Below the pieces are notes generated by a model. It searched no databases and had not been told where the DNA came from. It saw only the letters and a program-made list of their open reading frames with translations. 64,000 nt of DNA, from contig JAFROL010000008.1 of NCBI GenBank assembly GCA_017429685.1, positions 1 through 64,000 of the forward strand, in the 5' to 3' direction. Source of the DNA: Bacteroidales bacterium. Its GTDB lineage: Bacteria > Bacteroidota > Bacteroidia > Bacteroidales > P3. This document shows positions 34,432 to 41,430 of this stretch, one piece after another (the first letter of the stretch is position 1; the number at the start of each line of letters is the position of its first letter). Both the position numbers and the translations under genes were made by a program.

Positions 34432-35036
34432 TGGAACTGATTGATTTCCATACACACCGCAAAACTGCGGAGGGTGTCGTCACCCCCCGCAGTTTTGCTA
34501 TCCATCCCTGGGATGCCGAAAAAGAAGAGGCCACCGGCATCGACGAGTTTCGCGCAAAATACCGCTCCCGCTTCGACGACGCACAGCTTATCGGCGAATG
34601 CGGGCTCGACAAGGCCTGCAGCGTCGGCTGGCAGCGACAGCAGCAACTCTTCCTCTGGCACATCGCCATCGCCGAAGAGCAGCAGAAACCGATGGTCATC
34701 CACTGCGTGCGCGCCTTCAACGAACTCGGCGCCCTGCGGCGCCAGCATCCCCAAGGGACGTGGGTTGTGCACGGCTTCACGGGCAGCCTGCAGCTGGCCG
34801 ACCAGCTGTTCCGGCAAGGCATCCTCGTCTCGTTCGGCGCCGCCCTGCTCGACCCGCGCCGAGCCAAGGTGCGCGAGTGCCTGAAAGACACCCCCCACCC
34901 CTTCCTGCTCGAAACCGACGACAGCCCCTGCGGCATCAAAGCCGTCTACCGCGCCGCCGCCGAAATTCGAAAAACAACACCCGACATCCTGGCCAGCACA
35001 ATAAAACAGACCTATGAGACGTTATTCGTTAATTAA
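34431..35036 (+). CDS. TatD-family metal-dependent hydrolase, short
   Basis: A 201-aa TIM-barrel hydrolase of the TatD DNase type, smaller than the usual 255-265 aa. Metal and active-site motifs appear in order: LIDFHTHRKT (HxH), ALIGECGLDKA-like LIGECGLDKACSVG, PMVIHCVRAFNEL, WVVHGFTGSLQLADQLF and FLLETDDSP. TatD enzymes are Mg-dependent 3'-5' exonucleases and D-aminoacyl-tRNA or phosphoester hydrolases. The shortening comes from missing helices between motifs. The ATG overlaps the deiminase stop by one base, giving translational coupling of a cytosolic enzyme with a secreted one, which is odd. Confidence 0.85.
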   Translation: MELIDFHTHRKTAEGVVTPRSFAIHPWDAEKEEATGIDEFRAKYRSRFDDAQLIGECGLDKACSVGWQRQQQLFLWHIAIAEEQQKPMVIHCVRAFNELGALRRQHPQGTWVVHGFTGSLQLADQLFRQGILVSFGAALLDPRRAKVRECLKDTPHPFLLETDDSPCGIKAVYRAAAEIRKTTPDILASTIKQTYETLFVN

Positions 35037-35092
35037 AAATTAAAAATTAATAATTAAAAATTAGAGGTTAAGGTTAAGGTTAACGTAATACA

Positions 35093-35881
35093 ATGAAACA
35101 AATATCAGGCATAATAACGACCCTCAACGAGGAGAAAAACATCGTCGACGCCATCCGCTCGCTGCAGCAGGTGTGCGACGAGGTGGTCGTTGTCGACTCG
35201 CTGAGCAGCGACCGCACCGTGGCTTTGGCCGAAGAGGCCGGAGCGCGCGTGGTCCTGCAGCCCTACCTTGGCGACGGCATACAGAAAAACGTGGCCCTCG
35301 ACCACGTCAAGAACCTCTGGGTGCTGAGCATCGACGCCGACGAGCGGCTGACCCCCGAGTTGGTCGACTTCATCAACCGCACCGACTTCGAGCATACACC
35401 CTACGATGGCTTCGCCCTGCGCCGCCGCAACTATGTCGGCAGCCGCTGGGTGCGCTGCTGCCGCTGGTATCCCGACTGGCTGGTGCGCCTCTACCGCCAC
35501 GACCGCCTGCGCTTCTGCCCCGTCAAGCAGCACTCGCACGTGCCCACCGACAACACCCTCCGCGTCAAGGCCGACCTGATACACTACCGCTACCAGAACA
35601 GCGGCGAACTCTTCGCAAAACCCGGCCGCAACTACAGCAGCCGCGGCGCCAAGATACTCTATCTCAGCGGCCGCAAGGTCCACAGCTGGTCGCCCGCAGC
35701 ACACGGACTGGGAGCCTTCCTGGTCAACTACTTCCTGCGCGGCGGAATACTGGGCGGCGTCGACGGCCTGACGCTGACACTCTCCATAGCCCAAAACAGC
35801 TACCTCAAATACGCCAAAGTCCTCGAATGGCAACGCGACCCCAAAGTCCGCGAAGCTGAAGACTTTGACAACGTTTGGTAA
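35093..35881 (+). CDS. glycosyltransferase family 2 (WaaE/KdtX-like)
   Basis: A 262-aa GT2 enzyme: ISGIITTLNEEKNIVDAIRSLQQVCDEVVVVDSLSSDRT at the N-terminus, VLSIDADERLTPEL carrying the DxD motif, and a C-terminal region with RLYRHDRLRF, YSSRGAKILYLSG and a hydrophobic amphipathic stretch (GLGAFLVNYFLRGGILGGVDGLTL). This pattern resembles the LPS-core glucosyltransferases WaaE/KdtX. It acts at the cytosolic face of the inner membrane, adding a sugar to the lipopolysaccharide core; the sugar is not readable. It follows an AT repeat spacer and precedes GTCACAG word repeats. Confidence 0.85.
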   Translation: MKQISGIITTLNEEKNIVDAIRSLQQVCDEVVVVDSLSSDRTVALAEEAGARVVLQPYLGDGIQKNVALDHVKNLWVLSIDADERLTPELVDFINRTDFEHTPYDGFALRRRNYVGSRWVRCCRWYPDWLVRLYRHDRLRFCPVKQHSHVPTDNTLRVKADLIHYRYQNSGELFAKPGRNYSSRGAKILYLSGRKVHSWSPAAHGLGAFLVNYFLRGGILGGVDGLTLTLSIAQNSYLKYAKVLEWQRDPKVREAEDFDNVW

Positions 35882-35981
35882 TAATTAATAATTAAAAATT
35901 AAAAATTAAAAATTAATACCGCTGGTCTCGTGTCACAGGTCACAGGTCACAGGTCACTAATCACAATTCACTAAACCACCA
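35882..35981. repeat. TTAATT/AAAATT and GTCACAG word repeats
   Basis: About 40 bp of TAATTAAAAATT repeats followed by TCACAGG heptamers (about 35930-35975) ending shortly before the TrmH start. Confidence 0.8.
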
Positions 35982-36698
35982 ATGCCAGAAAGAAAAATAA
36001 ACATACCAGGACTATTCGACAGTTACACCTTCGAGCAGAAAGAGCGCATCTACGAAGCCCTCGCCGAGCTCTATTCCGAAAACAAGCGCCAACTCTTCGA
36101 CCGGCTGGCACAGCATCGCACACGCCACATCGCCGTGGTGCTCGAAGACATCTACCAGTCGCACAATGCCAGCGCCGTGCTGCGCAGCTGCGACTGCTTC
36201 GGCGTCCAGGACGTCCACGTCGTCGAGAACCGCAATCCCTTCAACCCCGCCGGCGACGTCGCCGTGGGCAGCAGCAAGTGGGTCGACTACTACAAGCACA
36301 GCAACATCAAGGCAGCATATAACCACCTGCACGACAAGGGCTACCGCATCATCGCCACCCTGCCGCACGAGAACGACACGATGATCGGCGACCTCGACCT
36401 CAGCAGCCCCGTGGCGCTCGTCTTCGGCACCGAGCTGACCGGCCTCACCAGCGAAGCCATCGACGGCGCCGACGGATACGTCAAAATACCGATGTACGGC
36501 TTCACCGAAAGCTTCAACATATCGGTCTGCGCCGCACTGAGCCTGTTCAGCACCACCGAGCGCATACGCCGCGACCCGACCATACACTGGCAGATGAGCG
36601 CCGACGAGCAGCTGGAGCTGAAACTCTACTGGAGCCTGCAGGCCATCCGCGACGGCGAAAACGTACTCAAAAACGTCTTAAAGAATATTAATCTTTAA
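35982..36698 (+). CDS. trmH: TrmH-type tRNA (Gm18) 2'-O-methyltransferase
   Basis: A 238-aa SPOUT methyltransferase that methylates a ribose 2'-OH using SAM; the TrmH subgroup acts on G18 of tRNA. Diagnostic pieces are YQSHNASAVLRSCDCFGVQDVHVVE (motif 1), DLSSPVALVFGTELTGLT (motif 2) and YVKIPMYGFTESFNISVCAALSLF (motif 3, SAM-binding knot). Length is typical for TrmH with a helical C-terminus. It lies between a glycosyltransferase and small exported proteins without functional link; its expression probably follows from the preceding gene. Confidence 0.92.
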   Translation: MPERKINIPGLFDSYTFEQKERIYEALAELYSENKRQLFDRLAQHRTRHIAVVLEDIYQSHNASAVLRSCDCFGVQDVHVVENRNPFNPAGDVAVGSSKWVDYYKHSNIKAAYNHLHDKGYRIIATLPHENDTMIGDLDLSSPVALVFGTELTGLTSEAIDGADGYVKIPMYGFTESFNISVCAALSLFSTTERIRRDPTIHWQMSADEQLELKLYWSLQAIRDGENVLKNVLKNINL

Positions 36699-36703
36699 AA
36701 AAT

Positions 36704-36735
36704 TTTGCAAGGAATATATTTTATTTGTATCTTTG
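36704..36735 (+). promoter_or_regulatory. promoter (-33 TTTG, -7 TATCTTTG)
   Basis: TTTG at 36704-36707, 20-bp spacer, TATCTTTG at 36728-36735, a good Bacteroidota match, 43 bp before the PepSY-like gene. Confidence 0.75.
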
Positions 36736-36777
36736 TAAGTCGTTACAAAAGAATAATAACAATATAAAATACTCAAA

Positions 36778-37251
36778 ATGAAAAAGGTACTAGTATTCGC
36801 AGTAGCCGTTTTGCTGGGACAAACAATGCTCTTTGCCCAAAACGGCAAAAGTGTTTCGGAAAAAGACGTCCCCGAACGCTACATCAAAGATTTCAATCGT
36901 CAGGTTAATGATGCCAAGAACGTCGAATGGCGGCTTATCGACACGCTGATCTATGACGCCTGCTACACAAACGACAAAGGCACAAAAACGGCCTACCGCT
37001 TCTCGCCCAAAGGAATGGAGACCCGCTGGTATGTCGACGAAAAATACTATCCGCACGCCATAGTCACAAAGATTCAGGAAATGCATCCGGGCTTCAAAAT
37101 CAAAGAACTCTATGCCCTGCAAATCAAGAACAAAGTGACCTACCAGGCCATCGTGGGACAGCGCAAAGGTCTCTTTACCAAGAAATGGAAAAAGATGCAC
37201 CTGATGAATTTCGAGACCGACTCCAAATTCATCGACGAAATCGAACTCTGA
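36778..37251 (+). CDS. exported PepSY-like (BLIP-like) protein
   Basis: A 157-aa periplasmic protein: signal peptide to TMLFAQ, then a PepSY-like repeat pair. SEKDVPERYIKDFNRQVNDAKNVEWRLIDTLIYDACYTNDKGTKTAYRFSPKGMETRWYVDEKYYPHAIVTKIQEMHPGFKIKELYALQIKNKVTYQAIVGQ shows the PxxYIxxF..........W and the second half-repeat typical of the Bacteroidota BLIP-like PepSY family. Such proteins are thought to bind and inhibit periplasmic peptidases; this is family-level inference. It is monocistronic, with its own promoter and a terminator at about 37265-37312. Confidence 0.8.
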   Translation: MKKVLVFAVAVLLGQTMLFAQNGKSVSEKDVPERYIKDFNRQVNDAKNVEWRLIDTLIYDACYTNDKGTKTAYRFSPKGMETRWYVDEKYYPHAIVTKIQEMHPGFKIKELYALQIKNKVTYQAIVGQRKGLFTKKWKKMHLMNFETDSKFIDEIEL

Positions 37252-37264
37252 CAGACACAGAAAA

Positions 37265-37312
37265 CAAAACGAACAGACGGACACCCCATTGTGCTCGTCT
37301 GTTTTGTTTAAA
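37265..37312 (+). terminator. terminator after the PepSY-like gene
   Basis: Inner stem AACAGACG (37272-37279) / CGTCTGTT (37296-37303), extended imperfectly by flanking AAAACAAAA/TTTGTTT, then a T-rich tail. Confidence 0.75.
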
Positions 37313-37325
37313 TCCCGAAAGAAAA

Positions 37326-37357
37326 TTTGGCAGTATAAACGTTTTTTTGTAAATTTG
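37326..37357 (+). promoter_or_regulatory. promoter (-33 TTTG, -7 TAAATTTG)
   Basis: TTTG at 37326-37329, 20-bp spacer, TAAATTTG at 37350-37357; 51 bp before the start at 37408. The best promoter match in the window. Confidence 0.8.
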
Positions 37358-37407
37358 CAAAATAATTCACAGGCCAACATTTTTGTAACAAATTATTTTT
37401 CAGAAGT

Positions 37408-37758
37408 ATGAAAAAAACATTATCTCTACTGGCACTCGTCGCCGTAATAACGATGCTCTCCTCCTGCAAAACCAATATGCGTCGCGACGCCAAACTATTG
37501 GCACACAAAACCGAGCAGTGCTTCTCGCTCATCGACACCACCGATCCCAATCCAGACACCGAAAGCATCGAAAAATTCAACGAATGCTACGAAGATATGG
37601 AATCAATGATGGACAAATTCGACAAAAAATACAAGAACGAAAAGAATTCCGCTCAGTTCAGCAAACTGTTTATGGAAGAAATCCGCAAAAGCAACCTCAG
37701 CCCCGATGCCAAACAGACCTTCGAGGAGATATATGCCTTTGCCAGCGAACAAGAATAA
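37408..37758 (+). CDS. small lipoprotein
   Basis: A 116-aa lipoprotein: lipobox LSSC (Cys20), then a mostly helical, charged chain with four Met/Asp-rich turns (NMRRDAKLLAHKTEQCFSLIDTTDPNPDTESIEKFNECYEDMESMMDKFDKKYKNEK). No recognised domain. It is followed after 21 bp by an exported coiled-coil protein with which it probably forms an operon ending at the terminator near 38597. The family is not identified. Confidence 0.75.
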   Translation: MKKTLSLLALVAVITMLSSCKTNMRRDAKLLAHKTEQCFSLIDTTDPNPDTESIEKFNECYEDMESMMDKFDKKYKNEKNSAQFSKLFMEEIRKSNLSPDAKQTFEEIYAFASEQE

Positions 37759-37779
37759 TCCAATAAAATTGAATAGTTT

Positions 37780-38514
37780 ATGAAGAAATTATTTATGTTA
37801 GTCCTCGGCCTGACAATGATGGCAGGCCTTAAGGCACAGACCGTGCAGGAAACCACAGTCCAATACGGCGACTTCACCGTGCCTGCATTCACATTGACCG
37901 TTACACAAGAACAGGACATCGTTGTCGAGGCTCTCAACCAGCGCCTCAAAGAGTCGTCGGTAAAAAGCACCAAGACAAGCGGATACATCGCCGTACTGAA
38001 CCAGACCTTCGACGCCATCTACGCCCAACCCGTCGACTTCTACGCCAAGGTCGAGGAGCAGGGCAAGAAGAAAGACCGCGTCACCGTCGTGACCTTCTTC
38101 GCCAAATCGCCCAACCTGACCATCAGCCAGAACGAGCTCAACAACAACGTGCGCACCTTTGCCGAGAATTTCCAGCGCTACGTCACCAAATTCGAGGCAC
38201 AGATGAAAGTCGGCGCCGAGCAGAAAAACCTCGAGAAGGCACAGAAAAACCAGGCCAAAGCCGCTGCCGCAGTAGCCAAAATCGGCAAAAGCATCAACTC
38301 CGATATGGAAAAAATCGAGAAAAAGAAAGCCGATATAGCCAAATACCAGCAGAAAATCGACGACTGCAACAAGGAAATCGAGAAGCTGCAAGCCAACATC
38401 GAAAAGAGCAAGTCGAAAATGGACAGCGCACAGCAGAAAGCCAACGAGGCCGACGAAGCCGTCCGCAGCTCGGAAAGCGACCTGAACCGCTACCAGCAGG
38501 AAGTGGGCAACTGA
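37780..38514 (+). CDS. exported coiled-coil protein
   Basis: A 244-aa secreted protein: signal peptide to GLKAQ, a compact N-terminal region (residues 20-120; TVQYGDFTVPAFTLTVTQEQDIVVEALNQRLKESSVKSTKTSGYIAVLNQTF) and then an uninterrupted coiled coil rich in Lys, Ala and Gln from about residue 130 to the end (MKVGAEQKNLEKAQKNQAKAAAAVAKIGKSINSD ... IAKYQQKIDDCNKEIEKLQANIEKSKSKMDSAQQK). No anchor or catalytic motif is visible. A structural or tethering role in the periplasm is inferred from the coiled coil only. Confidence 0.75.
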   Translation: MKKLFMLVLGLTMMAGLKAQTVQETTVQYGDFTVPAFTLTVTQEQDIVVEALNQRLKESSVKSTKTSGYIAVLNQTFDAIYAQPVDFYAKVEEQGKKKDRVTVVTFFAKSPNLTISQNELNNNVRTFAENFQRYVTKFEAQMKVGAEQKNLEKAQKNQAKAAAAVAKIGKSINSDMEKIEKKKADIAKYQQKIDDCNKEIEKLQANIEKSKSKMDSAQQKANEADEAVRSSESDLNRYQQEVGN

Positions 38515-38562
38515 TAACCCTCATCAAAAAAAACGCTCCCAAAGAGCGAACATAAGAACACG

Positions 38563-38597
38563 AGACAGCTGCAAAAACGGCTGTCTTCTTTTTTTTC
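38563..38597 (+). terminator. terminator
   Basis: Stem AGACAGC (38563-38569) / GCTGTCT (38580-38586) followed by a long T-run. Confidence 0.85.
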
Positions 38598-38740
38598 CGC
38601 GAATTAAGCGAATTAAACAAACGAGACCTCTTTTTTTGACCGCGAATTAAGCGAATTAAACGAATTTATTTCTACAACCCAACTAATTCGTTTTGCAAGC
38701 AAAACGCGAATTAAACGAATTATTATAGGTCATTATTTTA
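38596..38740. repeat. CGAATTAAA word repeat, also at 49343
   Basis: Repeats of CGCGAATTAAGCGAATTAAACG. The flanking string GACCGCGAATTA and, later, CAAGCAAAACGCGAATTAAA both recur at 49343-49490, so this is a dispersed family. Confidence 0.85.
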
Positions 38741-39113
38741 AACATTTATGGCAATTCACGAACATTCGCGGGCATTCGCGTTCAAAAAAAAGAAAAAAAT
38801 TGCTGATAATTGCTGTTCAATTGCTGATAATTGCTGTTAAAACAAGTTCTAAATAATTATTTCTGGTTAATTCCTGGTAATTCCTGTTTAAAAAAAAATG
38901 GTAATTCCTGTTAAAAAAAAACTGTTAATTCCTGTTAAAACAAAGCACCAAAGCCCTATCAAAGTTCACTCAAACTCTATTTTAACTTTTACAAAATTTC
39001 ACCTCGGTGAACAATAATAAAACTTTGTTTGCGTTATGGTAGGTGAAAAAGGCAGCGGAGGTCACTTCCTGCCGAGTCAACCTGATTATTAACAATTTAA
39101 TTTACAACGTACT

Positions 39114-39917
39114 ATGAAAGTCACAAGTAAATCAAACCAATTGGTGTTCAGTGGGCGTATAGGTCCTACGGTCAACTATTTGTGGTGCGGCCGCTGGTGC
39201 GTGCGTTCGTTGCCGTCGCAGTACAACGATGCCCGCACCGAGGCGCAGCTGTCGCAACGCAGTCTGTTCAAACAAACCGTGGCGTTTGCCTCGAAGGCCC
39301 GTCGAGTGTTAAAACTGGGGCTGCGAGCCGTCAGCAAAAACGAGCAAATGACTGAAAGCAACTATTTTATGCGCCTCAACAAACAGAGCTTCGCGCTGGA
39401 GGATGGGCTGCTGACGGTGGACTACAAAAGGCTTCGTCTCAGCGACGGACCGGTGGCGCCGGTGGCGTTCGGCGTGCCGCAGACGGTCGACGAAACGACG
39501 ATAAGCGTTGATTTCGAGAAGAATCCGCTGCACCGCTCCACCAAGTCGGACGACCTGGTCTACCTGGTGGCCTATTGCCCCGAGCTGGGTGATTTCGACA
39601 TCTCCGACCCTGTCGCCCGTCGTCGCAACGGGCTGACTATGAGCCTAAACGAAGCGTGGGTTGGATGCGAGGTGCACCTGTGGGGCTTTGTGGTGGACTG
39701 TGCCGGGCGCGCCTCGCTGTGCCAGTACATCGGCTCGTGGACGCTGGGCGACACTGCCGACAACGCCGACGAGTCCACATTGGATACTTTAGACGATGGC
39801 ATTCAATCGACGTCCGACATCACTGATACACAAATGGCTGCAACAAACAGCGCGCATTCCTCGATCCTTTCGCCACTGATTGACGGGAGCGCGCCTCTGG
39901 CTTCGCCGCCCGAGTAA
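39114..39917 (+). CDS. DUF6266-like protein
   Basis: A 267-aa protein without signal peptide. The start SGRIGPTVNYLWCGRWCVRSLPSQYNDARTEAQLSQRSLFKQTVAFASKARRVLKLGLR fits the DUF6266 pattern (a G-x-VG..V.Y.W.GK.V.RS.P motif followed by Q..R..F) seen in short Bacteroidota proteins of unknown role, some found near mobile elements. The middle is beta-rich. The final 60 residues are low complexity (Ser/Thr/Asp rich, ADNADESTLDTLDDGIQSTSDITDTQM...) and probably disordered. Base composition is like its neighbours. It converges with hydE across 15 bp. Confidence 0.7.
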   Translation: MKVTSKSNQLVFSGRIGPTVNYLWCGRWCVRSLPSQYNDARTEAQLSQRSLFKQTVAFASKARRVLKLGLRAVSKNEQMTESNYFMRLNKQSFALEDGLLTVDYKRLRLSDGPVAPVAFGVPQTVDETTISVDFEKNPLHRSTKSDDLVYLVAYCPELGDFDISDPVARRRNGLTMSLNEAWVGCEVHLWGFVVDCAGRASLCQYIGSWTLGDTADNADESTLDTLDDGIQSTSDITDTQMAATNSAHSSILSPLIDGSAPLASPPE

Positions 39918-39932
39918 TGGCATTGCAGAACG

Positions 39933-40979
39933 TCAGTATTCCAGATTGGGGTTGAAATCGCCGCGGTCCACAACCGTTTCGTAGCCGATTTTGCGGATGC
40001 GGCCCTCGGTGCAGGCGCGACATTCGGCGGCCTCCTCGCCGGTGCATATCTTGTTGTCGTAGATGGCGTAGTCCTTGCGGTGGTCGCGCGGCGAGAGGTT
40101 GGGCATCACGACATTGGCGCCGAACTGAATGCCCAGTTCGCGTCCCTGCGGATGCAGCGTGCCCAGGGCCGTCGTAGCCGGTAGCAGCACGGGCGGATGC
40201 AGCAGGCGGATGATGGCCAGCAGGCGCAGCGTTGTGCCAACCTTGCCGTTGGGCTGGCCCTGAAAAGGCGTGCCCGTGGCGGAGATGAAAGGCCCGATGC
40301 CAACCATATGGGGCTGGAACGTGCGGATGAACTGCAGGTCGGCGTAGAGCGTGTCGACGGTCTGATAGGGCGAGCCGACCATAAAGCCACAACCCACCTG
40401 ATAGCCAATCTCTTTGAGGGCGTGCAGGCACTCGATGCGGTTTTGGAACGACATCTCGGCGGGATGCAGGCGCGCATAGTGTTCGGGCGATGCCGTTTCG
40501 TGGCGCAGCAGGTAGCGGTTGGCGCCGGCGTCGAAAAGAGCCTGGTAACTCTCGCGGCTGCGCTCGCCGAGCGAGAGGGTGATGGCGCAATCGGGGTAGC
40601 GCTGGCGCACCGTACTGACAATGCGGCACATACGGCGGTCGTCGAACCACCCGTCTTCCCCACCCTGCATCACGAAGGTGCGGAAGCCCAGCTTGTAGCC
40701 CTGCTCGCAGCAGTCGTATATCTGCTCGTCTGTCAGGCGATAACGAACGGCCGCACTGTTGCTGCGACGCAGACCGCAGTAAAGGCAGTCGTTTTTGCAA
40801 TGGCTTGAAAGTTCGATGAGGCCACGCATAAAAATCTTGTTGCCATAAACAGCCGTGGCGACTTCACGTGCTGAATTGCGCAGATATTCTATGCTGTCCT
40901 TGTCTTCAGTCGTAAGTATCAGTTGCAGTTCATCGCGTGTTATGTCGCGTGTTTCGCGGATATGATCAACAATATTCAT
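39933..40979 (-). CDS. hydE: [FeFe]-hydrogenase H-cluster maturase HydE
   Basis: A 348-aa radical SAM enzyme needed to build the 2Fe subcluster of [FeFe] hydrogenase. The SAM-cluster motif is C-x3-C-x2-C in LIELSSHCKNDCLYCGLRRSN, followed by RLTDEQIYDCCEQGYKLGFRTFVMQGGED, LRHETASPEHYARLHP, GYQVGCGFMVGSPYQT, and GPFISATGTPF. The C-terminal Cys pair region (ICTGEEAAECRACTEGRI) is also present. Length is typical for HydE. HydF, HydG and the hydrogenase are not in the window. It sits 9 bp after an HMA-like gene, at the end of a minus-strand run with a TonB receptor. Confidence 0.94.
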   Translation of the reverse strand: MNIVDHIRETRDITRDELQLILTTEDKDSIEYLRNSAREVATAVYGNKIFMRGLIELSSHCKNDCLYCGLRRSNSAAVRYRLTDEQIYDCCEQGYKLGFRTFVMQGGEDGWFDDRRMCRIVSTVRQRYPDCAITLSLGERSRESYQALFDAGANRYLLRHETASPEHYARLHPAEMSFQNRIECLHALKEIGYQVGCGFMVGSPYQTVDTLYADLQFIRTFQPHMVGIGPFISATGTPFQGQPNGKVGTTLRLLAIIRLLHPPVLLPATTALGTLHPQGRELGIQFGANVVMPNLSPRDHRKDYAIYDNKICTGEEAAECRACTEGRIRKIGYETVVDRGDFNPNLEY

Positions 40980-40988
40980 ATTACATTC

Positions 40989-41354
40989 TTACATTTTATT
41001 GCACGACGCTTCGCCGCGTGCAGCAGGCTGGCAACAAGCCGGCAGTTTCTCTATTGCACGGGGATTGGGCTTTTCGTTGGCCGTACGGACTCCGTTTGCA
41101 GCCAAAGCCTTCTCAATCTTGACTGGGTCGGTCTTGCCTTCGCGATAGACAACAGTCACCGACTTCTTGTCTTGATGTAAGGTCCATTCTACCACGCCGC
41201 GTTCGTAGGCCAACGTCTTTTCAATTGTGGCATTCAGACCTTTGCAGCAATAGCCAGGAATGGAAATCTCTGCAGTTTTTGTGTTTTTCTTGTTCTGTGC
41301 ATATGTTACCGAACTGATGGCAACAAGAAGCACTACTATTAATATCTTTTTCAT
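40989..41354 (-). CDS. exported HMA-like protein with altered metal motif
   Basis: A 121-aa periplasmic protein: signal peptide to SVTYAQ, then a heavy-metal-associated-type ferredoxin-like fold (TAEISIPGYCCKGLNATIEKTLAYERGVVEWTLHQDKKSVTVVYREGKTDPVKIEKALAANGVRTA). The usual GM(T/H)CxxC is GYCCKGL: one Cys aligns, the second position is Leu and an extra Cys precedes. A Cys-rich tail (LPACCQPAARGEASCNKM) could add ligands. It is next to a TonB receptor (76-bp gap) and hydE (9-bp gap), suggesting metal handling between the outer membrane and the cell. The metal is unknown. Confidence 0.8.
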   Translation of the reverse strand: MKKILIVVLLVAISSVTYAQNKKNTKTAEISIPGYCCKGLNATIEKTLAYERGVVEWTLHQDKKSVTVVYREGKTDPVKIEKALAANGVRTANEKPNPRAIEKLPACCQPAARGEASCNKM

Positions 41355-41430
41355 TCTTTATAAGTTTTTCAAATTAATAACGTCATCCAAGAAAAAATAT
41401 TATAAAGCAATGGGAAAAAAGCTCTAAGTG

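Larger units (their letters stand above)
38515..39113. other. 599-bp intergenic region with word repeats
   Basis: Contains a terminator, CGCGAATTAA(G/A)CGAATTAAA units (about 38596-38740), two ATTGCTGATAATTGCTGTT units (about 38806-38845) and four AATTCCTGTT-type units with A-runs (about 38875-38940). No gene is seen, and no clear -7 box for the following gene. Confidence 0.75.

Noticed and set aside
32395-34455. A 686-codon minus-strand frame over the deiminase gene
   Set aside because: Shadow frame; Val/Asp/Gly-rich with no domain.
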